Assembly (NCBI RefSeq): GCF_014654935.1
Contig: NZ_BNBF01000003.1
Coordinates: forward strand, 298,656-352,079
Direction of reading: 5' to 3'
DNA: 53,424 nucleotides
DNA from: Streptomyces capoamus
GTDB lineage: Bacteria > Actinomycetota > Actinomycetes > Streptomycetales > Streptomycetaceae
The position numbers and the translations under genes were made by a program. How positions within the stretch are numbered: position 1 is the first letter of the stretch; the number at the start of each line of letters is the position of its first letter. The notes below the pieces were generated by a model, which was not told the DNA's origin, did no database searches, and saw nothing but the letters and a program-made list of their open reading frames with translations. Positions 25,636 through 33,873 of the stretch are shown in pieces.

Positions 25636-26412
25636 ATGAGGGCTTTCGCGCGGCGCACCGCCGGCCCCAAGCGGGCGTGGGGACCATGGGTGCTGGCCGT
25701 CCTGCTGGCCCTCCCCGCCTGTTCCGCGACCCCGGACCGTGCCGTCAGCGGCAAGCAGCTGCGCAAGTTCGGCGAAAGCGGCCAAGCGGTGGGGGCCCGG
25801 AAACGGGCGGAGCAACAACTCCGGGACGTGGCGCGGGCGTACGACGACCGCACGCCCCTGTCGCTCGGCCTGGTCGTGGTGCACGACGTGTGCGTGCCGG
25901 GATCGGGACCGGGCTGGTTCTTCCAGCAGAAGACCGACAACTACAAAGTGGTCTGCTCGATGAACATCACCGCCTACTACGGCGCCGACCCCAGGCACAT
26001 GGCCGACACCCTGGACGAGATTCTGACCGCGGGCGACCACGCCCGTGGTGGGCCGTCCGGACCGGGGAGCCCCATACCGTTCCAGCACGACGACCAGGGC
26101 AAGCGGCTCGTCGCCTACTACCGGGGACACGGCCCGAACCCCCAGGGTCCGCAGGCCGCGGAGCCAACCCGGCTGGCGACCGCCGGGCAGACGCTGACCT
26201 GGGACACGACTCGCGGCGGTGCCCCGCGCCGACTGGTCGAGGAGCCCTACGCCGGCCTCGTCGACGATCCGCCGGTGTCCCGCGTGGTCCGTGACCCGGA
26301 CACCACCACGGTCGCCGCCGTCCGGAAACGGTACGGCATGGTGTTCAAGCTGGAGCTCCCCTACAGCGACTACTTCGGGGTGCTCAAGAACGGCCGGACA
26401 CGCACCCGGTGA
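25636..26412 (+). CDS. Putative lipoprotein, unknown function
   Basis: A 258-residue protein with a lipoprotein signal (WVLAVLLALPAC, lipobox LPAC, Cys about residue 29). The mature part starts with a helical KQLRKFGESGQAVGARKRAEQQLRDV region. It continues with an alpha/beta domain containing VVVHDVCVPGSGPGWFFQ and VVCSMNITAYYG, with two cysteines that may pair. No catalytic motif was recognised. GTGA at 26409-26412 overlaps the next possible frame. Confidence 0.6.
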   Translation: MRAFARRTAGPKRAWGPWVLAVLLALPACSATPDRAVSGKQLRKFGESGQAVGARKRAEQQLRDVARAYDDRTPLSLGLVVVHDVCVPGSGPGWFFQQKTDNYKVVCSMNITAYYGADPRHMADTLDEILTAGDHARGGPSGPGSPIPFQHDDQGKRLVAYYRGHGPNPQGPQAAEPTRLATAGQTLTWDTTRGGAPRRLVEEPYAGLVDDPPVSRVVRDPDTTTVAAVRKRYGMVFKLELPYSDYFGVLKNGRTRTR

Positions 26413-26729
26413 CGCCGGTTCCGGCCGGGCCGGCCGCCATGGCCGAGCGGCTGCACCACCCTCCGGACGCGTCCGGCCCGGGCGTGGGAGCCCTCTGCGG
26501 CGGCGGGCTCGCTGTCCGTTGCCGCCCGGGCGCGCCATCACCCCAGCGGCCACCACCCGTTGGGCCCGACCCGTTGGGGTCGAAGCGGCCGAAGCGCGAA
26601 ACCTGGGAGGCCTGGTGGCAGTACGGCCAGAAGGACGAGAAGCCCGACGAGCAGGCCGAGCGCCGACTCGGTCCCGCGCGCGTCGAGGAGATCAGGCAGC
26701 TGCTCGTCAGCCAGGGCTGCATCCGTTGA
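26409..26729 (+). CDS. Possible small protein linked to the HAD hydrolase gene
   Basis: A 106-codon frame that starts at GTG overlapping the lipoprotein stop (GTGA) and ends overlapping the TTG start of the HAD gene (TTGA), four bases on each side. The second half (SKRPKRETWEAWWQYGQKDE, then EERIRQLL-type helix EEIRQLLVSQGC) looks like real protein. The first 55 residues are Pro/Gly-rich and doubtful, so the true start may be internal (for example ATG 26439) or the frame may be a remnant of a longer gene. Function unknown. Confidence 0.4.
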   Translation: MTPVPAGPAAMAERLHHPPDASGPGVGALCGGGLAVRCRPGAPSPQRPPPVGPDPLGSKRPKRETWEAWWQYGQKDEKPDEQAERRLGPARVEEIRQLLVSQGCIR

Positions 26730-27445
26730 CCGGGGGCGCCATCTCCGCGGAACCCATCCGGCTCGTCGTCTTCGACTGCGACGGCGTCCTCGTCGACAGC
26801 GAGCCGATCGCCGTGCGGACGCACGTCGCCCTGGGCGCGGAACTGGGGTGGGCACTGAGCGAGTCCGACGTGATGAACCGCTTCGTCGGCCGCTCGACCA
26901 CCTCGATCGGCGAACAGATCGCCGAGCGTCTCGGGCAGGAGACCGCCCGCGTCTGGGACGAGCGGTTCCGGGAGATGCACGCCCGGGCCGTGGACGAGGG
27001 CCTGACCCCGGTCGACGGCATCACCGAAGCCCTGGACGGTCTGGAGGCGGCCGGACTCGGAGCACAGCACTGGTGCATCGCCTCCAGCGGCAGCCACGAG
27101 AAGATGCGCCACACCCTCGGCAGGGTCGGGCTCTACGAGAGGTTCGAGGGCCGGATCTTCAGCGCCCACGAGGTCGAGCGGGGCAAGCCCGCCCCGGACC
27201 TGTTCCTGCACGCCGCACGGCGGATGGGCGTCGATCCGTCCCACTGCGCCGTCGTGGAGGACAGCAGGTTCGGCGTCCAGGCGGCCGGCGCCGCCGGAAT
27301 GCGGTCCTTCGGATACGCCGGCGGCCTCACGCCTGCCGACTGGCTCACGGGTCCGACGACGGTCGTCTTCACCGACATGCGCCGACTGCCCGCCCTGGTC
27401 ACGGCACACGGACACCAGCAGGTGGCCGGTGCCGCTGAAGACTGA
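26726..27445 (+). CDS. HAD-family hydrolase (beta-phosphoglucomutase/phosphatase-like)
   Basis: A 239-residue HAD subfamily IA enzyme. Motif I is FDCDGVLVDSEP (nucleophile D17, acid/base D19), motif II is IASSGS, the lysine of motif III is in ERGKPAPDLF, and motif IV is VEDSRFGV. The DSEP extension and alpha-helical cap (residues ~30-100) fit sugar-phosphate phosphatases or beta-phosphoglucomutases. The start is a TTG overlapping the preceding frame's stop, since no ATG or GTG precedes motif I in phase. The substrate is a small phosphorylated compound by family. Confidence 0.85.
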   Translation: MTGGAISAEPIRLVVFDCDGVLVDSEPIAVRTHVALGAELGWALSESDVMNRFVGRSTTSIGEQIAERLGQETARVWDERFREMHARAVDEGLTPVDGITEALDGLEAAGLGAQHWCIASSGSHEKMRHTLGRVGLYERFEGRIFSAHEVERGKPAPDLFLHAARRMGVDPSHCAVVEDSRFGVQAAGAAGMRSFGYAGGLTPADWLTGPTTVVFTDMRRLPALVTAHGHQQVAGAAED

Positions 27446-27518
27446 GCGCGAGTTCCTGCTGACTTCCCGTCCGAGGAGACGGCCCGGGCTCCAAACCGCC
27501 GCCTGACACCGGGACCGC

Positions 27519-28280
27519 CTACTCCTCGGGCTCCCAGGCGATCAGGCGCTCGAAGACCCGCCGGTCGCCCTCGATCCTGAGGTCGCTCAGCGTGAGGCGG
27601 CCCCAGACGAAGAGGAGCAGCTGCTCGGCGGTGCCCGTGGCCGAGGCGGACGCGGGCGCGGCGTCGTCCGTGAGGGGTGCGGGCCAGGCGCCGGTGCCGT
27701 CCAGCGTGAGGAGCCAGGAGCGGCCCTCGGTGGCGTGGTAGTGGACGGTGGCGGGCTCGTGCGGCCAGGCCGCCGGGGTGGAGTTGCAGGTGTCGAGGAA
27801 CTCGGCCACGCCGTCGGTCGCGACGTCCGCCGGCATGGGCTGCACGGTGCCCGCGGCGAGCTGGGCGTCGTAGGTGTGCACCAGCACCTCGTGCACCCGG
27901 CGCCGGGCGACGCCCCAGGCGTTCGCCGGAGACACCCCGGAGCCCCACCACGTCCAGCACGCGCGGTCCGGGCCGGCCTCGCGCAGCGTGTTCAGCAGCA
28001 GCTCGTTCGACTCGGTGTACCAGGCCAGCAGCGCCTCGGCCTCGCGCGGCACCTCCGCGGCCTCCTTGGCCGGCGGAGCCTCGGCCGGGCCCGCGGCGAC
28101 TATCGCGGCCCACCAGCGCTGGCCCGTACCCAGGTGCTGCACCAGATCGAACAACGTCCACTCGGGGCAGGACGGCACCGGCGCGTCAAGGCCGGGCGCG
28201 GCGGCGACCGCACTCCGGAACGCGGCCGACCGCTCGTCGATCAGCTGCAGCAGGGCGGGATACTCGAGAGTCATCGTCAC
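27519..28280 (-). CDS. Maleylpyruvate isomerase-family mycothiol-dependent protein
   Basis: A 253-residue protein with the DinB-like four-helix N-terminal domain of mycothiol-dependent enzymes: VPSCPEWTLFDLVQHLG (residues ~35-51) with a conserved His, then RRRVHEVLVHTYDAQL supplying the other metal ligands. A C-terminal SCP2-like domain (TAEQLLLFVWGRLTLSDLRIEGD) follows. These proteins use or sense mycothiol, the actinobacterial thiol; the substrate is not known. GTG 28280 is used; ATG 28274 is an equal alternative. Confidence 0.85.
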   Translation of the reverse strand: MTMTLEYPALLQLIDERSAAFRSAVAAAPGLDAPVPSCPEWTLFDLVQHLGTGQRWWAAIVAAGPAEAPPAKEAAEVPREAEALLAWYTESNELLLNTLREAGPDRACWTWWGSGVSPANAWGVARRRVHEVLVHTYDAQLAAGTVQPMPADVATDGVAEFLDTCNSTPAAWPHEPATVHYHATEGRSWLLTLDGTGAWPAPLTDDAAPASASATGTAEQLLLFVWGRLTLSDLRIEGDRRVFERLIAWEPEE

Positions 28281-28646
28281 ATCGCTTGCTTATCACCCCG
28301 GCTCGGCCCACCACACCCTGTTTCCGCCCAGAACCGCGTCAGCACGAGCGTGCGTATTTCTCGATTGTGGCGCAGGTCATGGTTTTAAGTTGCACAACCG
28401 GGGTTCCAACGGGACGATTTAATGCTCAATCATTATTCCCCTCTTTCCGTGGCGTGAAAACTCGCCATTCCAGAACGGACATAAGGGGTGGGGCGGGTCC
28501 GCAGAGGATCATCAGAGCAGATGAGCGCCTTGCCGGGTCCGTTCGCCGGAGCGGCTGATACGTGTCATATGACGGCTCGTCGTCCAAGGTCGCCTCTGTA
28601 AAGTGGCCACTACACCGGTCGCGAGATATTGCCGAAAGGCGGGCAT
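28281..28646. promoter_or_regulatory. AT-richer divergent promoter region upstream of the sugar-phosphate operon
   Basis: 366 bp between divergent units, notably AT-rich from 28340 to 28480 (for example gatttaatgctcaatcatta). It holds a perfect 10-bp palindrome GTCATATGAC at 28564-28573, about 75 bp before the HAD start, that could be an operator. No regulator gene adjoins it. No convincing coding frame is present. Confidence 0.45.
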
Positions 28647-29312
28647 ATGGCTGTACTGCACGACGCCGTCCTCTTCGATCTGGACGGCACACTGGTCGAC
28701 TCCTACGGAGACGCCGAGGACTGCTGGAATGAATGGGCCGCATCCGTGGGCCTGGGTGAAACGTTCGACCTGGCACCCTTCTACGGGCAGAAGCGTGCCG
28801 ATATCATCCGGACCCTTCTCCCGCACCTGCCGCAGCGGGAAATCGAGGAACACGCCGAAAAGGTGCGCCTGGCCGAGCGGGCCCGCGTCTCCAAGGTCGT
28901 GGCCCTGCCCGGAGCAGCGCGGGTGCTGGCGGCCCTGCCCCCCGAGCGCTGGGCCATCGTCACCTCCAACGACACCGAGGTGGCGCAGGCGCGCCTGCGC
29001 AGCGCCGGACTCCCCGTGCCCGAAGTCATCGTGAGCGCCGACAACGTCGTCCACCCCAAGCCGCACCCGGAAGGGTTCCTGCTCGGGGCGGAGAAGCTGG
29101 GATTCAAGCCCGCCTCGGTGGTCGGAATCGATGATTCCCCCATCGGTGTCACCGCCGCGAAAGAAGCCGGCATGACGGTCGTGGCCGTTCGGTTCCGGCA
29201 CGATGTCAGCGAACTCCAAGACGCCCACGTCATTGCGGACGGGGTCGACGCCATCCAGTTCGAAGTCCAGCCGGACGGAATCCTTCTCACCATCGACGGA
29301 GAGCAGCGATGA
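28647..29312 (+). CDS. HAD-family phosphatase, first gene of the sugar-phosphate operon
   Basis: A 221-residue HAD IA phosphatase. Motif I is [10 protein letters not shown] (nucleophile D11, acid/base D13), motif II is IVTSND, the lysine lies in [11 protein letters not shown] and motif IV is [13 protein letters not shown] 28647 follows AAAGGCGG. It overlaps rpe by four bases (ATGA), so the two are translationally coupled. In this context it probably removes phosphate from a sugar-phosphate intermediate of the pathway. Phosphoglycolate or another small phosphate is possible. Confidence 0.85.
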   Translation: MAVLHDAVLFDLDGTLVDSYGDAEDCWNEWAASVGLGETFDLAPFYGQKRADIIRTLLPHLPQREIEEHAEKVRLAERARVSKVVALPGAARVLAALPPERWAIVTSNDTEVAQARLRSAGLPVPEVIVSADNVVHPKPHPEGFLLGAEKLGFKPASVVGIDDSPIGVTAAKEAGMTVVAVRFRHDVSELQDAHVIADGVDAIQFEVQPDGILLTIDGEQR

Positions 29313-30010
29313 GTATCCGAATTTCCCCGAGCATTCTCGCCGCCGACTTCACCCGCCTCGCGGAGGAGGCGGATGCCGTGGCCGAGGACGCGGACCTTCT
29401 TCACGTGGACGTGATGGATAACCATTTCGTTCCCAACCTTACGGTCGGTTTACCGGTCGTTGAATCCCTCGTGAAGAAAGTGCGGCTTCCCCTCGACATC
29501 CACCTGGGCGTGACCGACCCCGACAGGCACGCTCCCGATTACGCCGAGGCGGGTGCGGGCAGCGTCACCATTCACGCCGAGGCCACCCATTCACCGGTCC
29601 GCACCCTCCGGGCCATCCGCGCCGCCGGGGCCCAGGCCGGACTGGCCCTCAACCCCGCCACCCCCCTCCAGCCCTACGAGGGGCTGCTGGCCGAGGCCGA
29701 CACGCTGCTGATCATGACGGTCGAGCCGGGGTTCGGCAGCCAGAAGTTCCTGGACTTCACCCTGGAGAAGGTCCGCCAGGCCCGCGCTCTCATCGACCAG
29801 ATCAGCCGCTTCGGCGGCCGTGACGTGCCGCTCTGGCTGCAGGTGGACGGAGGCGTCAACGAAAGCACCATAGCGCGGTGCGCCGAGGCGGGCGCGGACT
29901 CCTTCGTGGCCGGCTCGGCCGTCTACGCCGGCACCGACCCCGGCGCTGCCGTGCGCGCCCTGCGCCGCCGCGTCGACGCCTCGCGTCCGGTCGACGCGCG
30001 CGCCTCGTGA
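29309..30010 (+). CDS. rpe: Ribulose-phosphate 3-epimerase family protein
   Basis: A 233-residue TIM-barrel epimerase that would interconvert ribulose 5-phosphate and xylulose 5-phosphate. Visible motifs: [10 protein letters not shown] (S8), [14 protein letters not shown] (H32, D34 metal/catalytic), DIHLGV (H65 metal), [11 protein letters not shown] phosphate loop and LQVDGGVN (second catalytic Asp). The usual Met after the second metal His (HLM) is Gly here, and the loop reads GFGSQ, not GFGGQ, so an allulose-6-phosphate-type or other epimerase is possible. Codon 48 is TTA (29450-29452), implying bldA dependence. A housekeeping rpe is expected elsewhere. Confidence 0.88.
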   Translation: MSIRISPSILAADFTRLAEEADAVAEDADLLHVDVMDNHFVPNLTVGLPVVESLVKKVRLPLDIHLGVTDPDRHAPDYAEAGAGSVTIHAEATHSPVRTLRAIRAAGAQAGLALNPATPLQPYEGLLAEADTLLIMTVEPGFGSQKFLDFTLEKVRQARALIDQISRFGGRDVPLWLQVDGGVNESTIARCAEAGADSFVAGSAVYAGTDPGAAVRALRRRVDASRPVDARAS

Positions 30011-30131
30011 CGACCGGCGGCACAGCGACCGGCGGCGCCGCCGGCCACCCCGCCGGAGCCGTCCCCACCGTCGCACCGGACGCAAGCATCCCCCCACCAT
30101 CGGCCACCGCAGTTACGAGGAAGGCACGCAC

Positions 30132-30965
30132 ATGGGACGTGTAGAGGGCAAGGTCGTCCTGATCACCGGAGCCGCCCGCGGCCAGGGCCGCTCGCACGCC
30201 GTACGGCTCGCGCAGGAGGGCGCGCACATCATCGCGTCCGACATCTGTGAGGAGGTCGGCAGCACGCACTACTCCTTGGCCACCTCCAAGGACCTGGAGG
30301 AGACACGCCGCCTGGTCGAGAAGGAAGGCGGCAAGATCCTCACGTTCGGCGCCGACGTGCGAGAGCTCGACCAGATGGAGGCCCTGGTCGCGGCCGGTCT
30401 GGAGGAGTTCGGCCAGATCGACGTGGTGATCGCGAACGCCGGCATCGGCTCGCTCGGGCGCTCCTGGGAGCTGACCGAGAAGCAGTGGCGCGACATGATC
30501 GACGTCAACCTCACCGGGGCCTGGCACACCATCCGCGCCGCTGTCCCGCACATGATCGACGCCAACCGCGGCGGATCCATCATCTTCACCAACTCCGTGG
30601 CCGGCACCCTGGGCCGTCCCAACATGTCGCACTACGCCGCGTCCAAGCACGGCCTGGTCGGGCTCATGAGGTCCCTGGCCAATGAGCTGGCGCCCTACTT
30701 CATCAGGGTCAACAGCATCCACCCGGGCAACGTGGACACCGACATGGTGCAGAACAACACCGGACGCCGTCTGCTGCTGCCGGACGTCGAGAACCCCTCC
30801 CGCGAGGAGTTCGCCGCGGCCGCCACCGAACTGAGCGTCATACCGGTGCCCTGGGTGGACTCCATCGACATCAGCAACGCGGTGCTGTGGCTGGCCTCCG
30901 ACGAGGCCCGTTACGTCACCGGCGCCACCCTGCCGGTCGACGCCGGCGCCGCGATCAAGGCATGA
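30132..30965 (+). CDS. Mycofactocin-coupled SDR-family oxidoreductase
   Basis: A 277-residue short-chain dehydrogenase. The nucleotide-binding motif is TGAARGQGRSHAVRLA (residues ~12-27), the structural NAG is NAGIG, and the catalytic residues lie in TNSVAG and SHYAASKHG (Tyr-x-x-x-Lys). The insertion between the second and third strands (SDICEEVGSTHYSLATSKDLEETRRLV) is the mark of mycofactocin-coupled SDRs, in which bound NAD is recycled by mycofactocin. It oxidises an alcohol or polyol, substrate unknown. It precedes tal by a four-base overlap (ATGA). Confidence 0.85.
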   Translation: MGRVEGKVVLITGAARGQGRSHAVRLAQEGAHIIASDICEEVGSTHYSLATSKDLEETRRLVEKEGGKILTFGADVRELDQMEALVAAGLEEFGQIDVVIANAGIGSLGRSWELTEKQWRDMIDVNLTGAWHTIRAAVPHMIDANRGGSIIFTNSVAGTLGRPNMSHYAASKHGLVGLMRSLANELAPYFIRVNSIHPGNVDTDMVQNNTGRRLLLPDVENPSREEFAAAATELSVIPVPWVDSIDISNAVLWLASDEARYVTGATLPVDAGAAIKA

Positions 30966-32116
30966 CGACACAAGGAGCCACTCCCGCCATGGCAGGACCC
31001 TTACGGCAGCTCAGCGAGCACGGCGTATCGATCTGGCTGGACCACCTGAGCCGCGAACGTCTCACCGGCGGCGGCCTCGAGACCGCCCTCCGCGACCGGG
31101 AAGTCGTCGGCGTCACCACCAACCCGTCCATCTTCCACCAGGCCATCGCCGGCGGCGGTTCCGCCTACGACACCGACCTGCACGACCTCGCACTGCGCGG
31201 TGTCACCGCCGAGGAGGCCGTACGCGCCCTGACGACGGCCGACGTACGCAGCGCCGCCGATCTCCTGCGGCCCGTCTACCAGCGCACCGACGGGCACGAC
31301 GGACGCATCTCCCTGGAGGTCGACCCGCGCTTCGCCCACGACACGGACGCCACCCTCGCGGAGGCACGCCATCTGTGGTGGACGGTCGACCGGCCCAACC
31401 TGCTGATCAAGATCCCCGCCACCCCGGCGGGCCTGCCCGCCATCAGCGCGGCGATCGCGGAGGGCATCAGCGTCAACGTCACCCTCATCTTCTCCATCGA
31501 CCGCTACCGGGCGGTCGCGGACGCTTATCTGACCGGTCTGGAGAGGGCCCTGGCCGACGGCCGGGACCTCTCCACGCTGGAATCCGTCGCCTCGTTCTTC
31601 GTCTCGCGGATGGACACCGAGGTAGACCGGCGCCTGGAGGAGGTCGGCACCCCCCAGGCACTGGACCTGCTCGGCCGGGCCGGGCTCGCCAACGCCAGGC
31701 TCGCCTACCAGGCCCACGAGGAGGTCGTGCGCTCCCAGCGCTGGCAGGCGCTGCAGGCCGCCGGAGCCAACGTGCAGCGCATGCTGTGGACGTCCACCAG
31801 CACCAAGAACCCCGCGTATCCGGACACGTTGTACGTCAGCGGGCTGGTCGTCCCCGGCACGATCAACACGCTGCCTCCGCAGACCCTGGACGCCGTCGCC
31901 GATCACGGCGAGATCCAGCCGGACACCGTCCGGGGCACCTACGAGCAGTCGGCCGGTGTGCTGTCCGCACTGTCCGAACTGGGCATCGACTACGACGAAG
32001 TGGTCGCACTCCTGGAGGAGCAGGGCGTCGGGGCGTTCGAAAAGGCGTGGTCCTCCCTCCTCGACAGTGTCGAAGCCTCCCTCACCCGGCTGCGCGGTAC
32101 CCGAGGAACCCGGTGA
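30962..32116 (+). CDS. tal: Transaldolase
   Basis: A 384-residue actinobacterial-type transaldolase (family length about 370-380). Typical segments are GVSIWLDHLSRERL, VGVTTNPSIF, the Schiff-base lysine K150 in NLLIKIPATPAG, NVTLIFSIDRY and SRMDTEVDR. It transfers a dihydroxyacetone unit between sugar phosphates. The start overlaps the SDR stop (ATGA); ATG 30989 with GGAG upstream is a good alternative and fits the family N-terminus better. Codon 14 is TTA (31001-31003), the second bldA-type codon in this operon. No transketolase is nearby, so it likely serves a special pathway. Confidence 0.92.
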   Translation: MTTQGATPAMAGPLRQLSEHGVSIWLDHLSRERLTGGGLETALRDREVVGVTTNPSIFHQAIAGGGSAYDTDLHDLALRGVTAEEAVRALTTADVRSAADLLRPVYQRTDGHDGRISLEVDPRFAHDTDATLAEARHLWWTVDRPNLLIKIPATPAGLPAISAAIAEGISVNVTLIFSIDRYRAVADAYLTGLERALADGRDLSTLESVASFFVSRMDTEVDRRLEEVGTPQALDLLGRAGLANARLAYQAHEEVVRSQRWQALQAAGANVQRMLWTSTSTKNPAYPDTLYVSGLVVPGTINTLPPQTLDAVADHGEIQPDTVRGTYEQSAGVLSALSELGIDYDEVVALLEEQGVGAFEKAWSSLLDSVEASLTRLRGTRGTR

Positions 32117-32126
32117 ACGCCGTTCC

Positions 32127-33371
32127 ATGACATCCCTCACCCCACACACCGAGACCGGACCACGAGTCTCGCGGGCCTTCGTGGTCCGGCTCGGTCTCGC
32201 CTATCTGGGTCTGTACAGCGCCGTCCTGTCCGTCGCCCTCGTCACCCTGGCCCTGCGCATCGAGCAGGTCGACCCCGAGCACAAAGAGAGCAGCCTGGCG
32301 CTTGCCGCGGCCCTCGGAGCGCTCGTCGCCCTGTTCGCCAACCCCCTGGCCGGACGGCTGTCGGACCGCACCACCGCCGCCTGGGGCCGCCGCCGCCCCT
32401 GGCTCGTCGCCGGCGTCCTCGGCGGTGCCGCGGGTCTGGCCGTCGTCGCCCTCGTGCCCTCCGTCCCCGCCATCACCGCGGGATGGTGCCTGGCACAACT
32501 GAGCTTCAACGCCTCCATCGCCGCACTCGCGGCCACGGTGCCCGAGCAGGTCCCGCCCGGCCAGCGGGGCATGGTGTCCGGCGTCATGGGCTTCAGCCAG
32601 CGCCTGGCGGTCCCGGTGGGCATGGGAGCGGCAGCACTCTTCTCGGCGGGCCCGGCCGGCTTCCTCGTGCCGGCCGCCGCGGCCATCGGCTGCGTCTGCC
32701 TGTTCGCGCTGCCGCTACGGGACACCCGTGCCCCCACCGGCCTGCGCTCCTTCTCCGTCAAGGAGTTCCTCGGCAGCTTCTGGACCGACCCGCGCAGCCA
32801 TCCGGACTTCGGCTGGGTGTGGCTGACCCGCTTCCTGACCTACTTCGCGTCGGTGGCGCCGGTCCCGTATCTCGCCTACTACCTGACGTCCCGCATCGAC
32901 CTGTCCAGCGGCGCGGTCGCCACCACCGTCGCCCTGCTGACGACGCTCAACTACACACTGAGCGCGGTGACCGCGGCGCTGTGCGGGTGGCTGTCCGACC
33001 GCCTGCAGCGCCGCAAGGTCTTCGTCACCGCCGCCGCCGTCCTGCTGGCCGCCGGCCTCGCCCTGCTGGCCGTCTCCGACACGCTGCTCCCGGTGTACCT
33101 GGCGCAGACCCTGCTCGGCATCGGCTCGGGCTTCTACTTCGCCGTCGACATGGCGCTGGCCACCGAGGTGCTGCCCAGCTCCGACGACGTGGGCAAGGAC
33201 CTCGGTGTCATCAACAGCGCGGACGTACTGCCCCAGTCCATCGGACCCGCCCTGGCCCCCCTCCTGCTGGCTGTCGGCTCCGGACAGAACTACACCGCTC
33301 TGTACCTGTTCACGATGGTGATCGGCCTGTTGGCGCTCGTCACCGTCACCCGCATCAAGAAAGTGCGCTGA
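32127..33371 (+). CDS. MFS-family transporter (sugar/polyol type)
   Basis: A 414-residue membrane protein with about twelve hydrophobic helices. The loop after helix 2 reads GRLSDRTTAAWGRRRPWLVAG, the version of the MFS motif seen in the glycoside/sucrose-type branch. The second half repeats the pattern with GWLSDRLQRRKVF. It starts 10 bp after tal and is followed by the ABM gene at 20 bp, so it is part of the operon. Most likely the importer of the compound the operon processes, or the exporter of its product. Confidence 0.8.
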   Translation: MTSLTPHTETGPRVSRAFVVRLGLAYLGLYSAVLSVALVTLALRIEQVDPEHKESSLALAAALGALVALFANPLAGRLSDRTTAAWGRRRPWLVAGVLGGAAGLAVVALVPSVPAITAGWCLAQLSFNASIAALAATVPEQVPPGQRGMVSGVMGFSQRLAVPVGMGAAALFSAGPAGFLVPAAAAIGCVCLFALPLRDTRAPTGLRSFSVKEFLGSFWTDPRSHPDFGWVWLTRFLTYFASVAPVPYLAYYLTSRIDLSSGAVATTVALLTTLNYTLSAVTAALCGWLSDRLQRRKVFVTAAAVLLAAGLALLAVSDTLLPVYLAQTLLGIGSGFYFAVDMALATEVLPSSDDVGKDLGVINSADVLPQSIGPALAPLLLAVGSGQNYTALYLFTMVIGLLALVTVTRIKKVR

Positions 33372-33391
33372 GCACCCGGAAGGATCCCGCG

Positions 33392-33706
33392 ATGATCTAC
33401 GAGTACGCCTACCTGTACATCACCCCCGGGCGCGAGGAGGAGTTCGAGCAGGCACTGCTCACCGCCGCGCCCATCCTCGAGTCGGCCGAGGGATGCCAGT
33501 CCGTCGAGCTCCACCGCGACGTCGAGACGGAAGGCGCCTACCTCCTGCGGGTCGGCTGGGCCACCCTCGAACACCACACCGAGGGGTTCCCCAAGAGCGA
33601 GCAGGCGCCGCGGTTCGCGGAGGCGATCGAGCACTTCTTCGCCAAGGAGCCCACGCTCCGCCACTTCGAGGCCGGTCCCGTGGGGACGGCGAAGGCGGAC
33701 GCCTGA
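33392..33706 (+). CDS. Antibiotic biosynthesis monooxygenase (ABM) fold protein
   Basis: A 104-residue protein with the dimeric alpha/beta-barrel ABM fold: IYEYAYLYITPGREEEFEQALLTA, EGCQSVELHRDVE and AYLLRVGWATLEHHTEGF. Such proteins are cofactor-free monooxygenases, isomerases or lyases, or have no known activity. ATG 33392 follows AAGGA by 7 nt. It is the last gene of the 28647-33706 operon and is followed by a strong terminator. Confidence 0.75.
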   Translation: MIYEYAYLYITPGREEEFEQALLTAAPILESAEGCQSVELHRDVETEGAYLLRVGWATLEHHTEGFPKSEQAPRFAEAIEHFFAKEPTLRHFEAGPVGTAKADA

Positions 33707-33730
33707 CCGACGAGGACGGCGACGCGATAC

Positions 33731-33776
33731 GCCGGCGGGGCCGGGGCTGCCGTACGAGAGGCCCGGCCCCGCCGGC
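33731..33776 (+). terminator. Terminator of the sugar-phosphate operon
   Basis: A perfect 15-bp stem: GCCGGCGGGGCCGGG (33731-33745) with CCCGGCCCCGCCGGC (33762-33776), 16-nt loop, 24 bp after the last stop codon. Confidence 0.85.
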
Positions 33777-33819
33777 CTGACCCGACCGCACCACCACCGG
33801 ACGCGGCGGACACGACAGC

Positions 33820-33854
33820 GTCCGGGGGCCGCCTTTGGCTCGCGGCCCCCGGAC
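33820..33854 (-). terminator. Terminator of the chitinase gene
   Basis: A perfect 13-bp stem: GTCCGGGGGCCGC (33820-33832) with GCGGCCCCCGGAC (33842-33854), 9-nt loop. It ends 19 bp beyond the chitinase stop on the minus strand, and with the facing hairpin isolates the two convergent units. Confidence 0.85.
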
Positions 33855-33873
33855 ACTCGTGCGGGGCGGTCGA

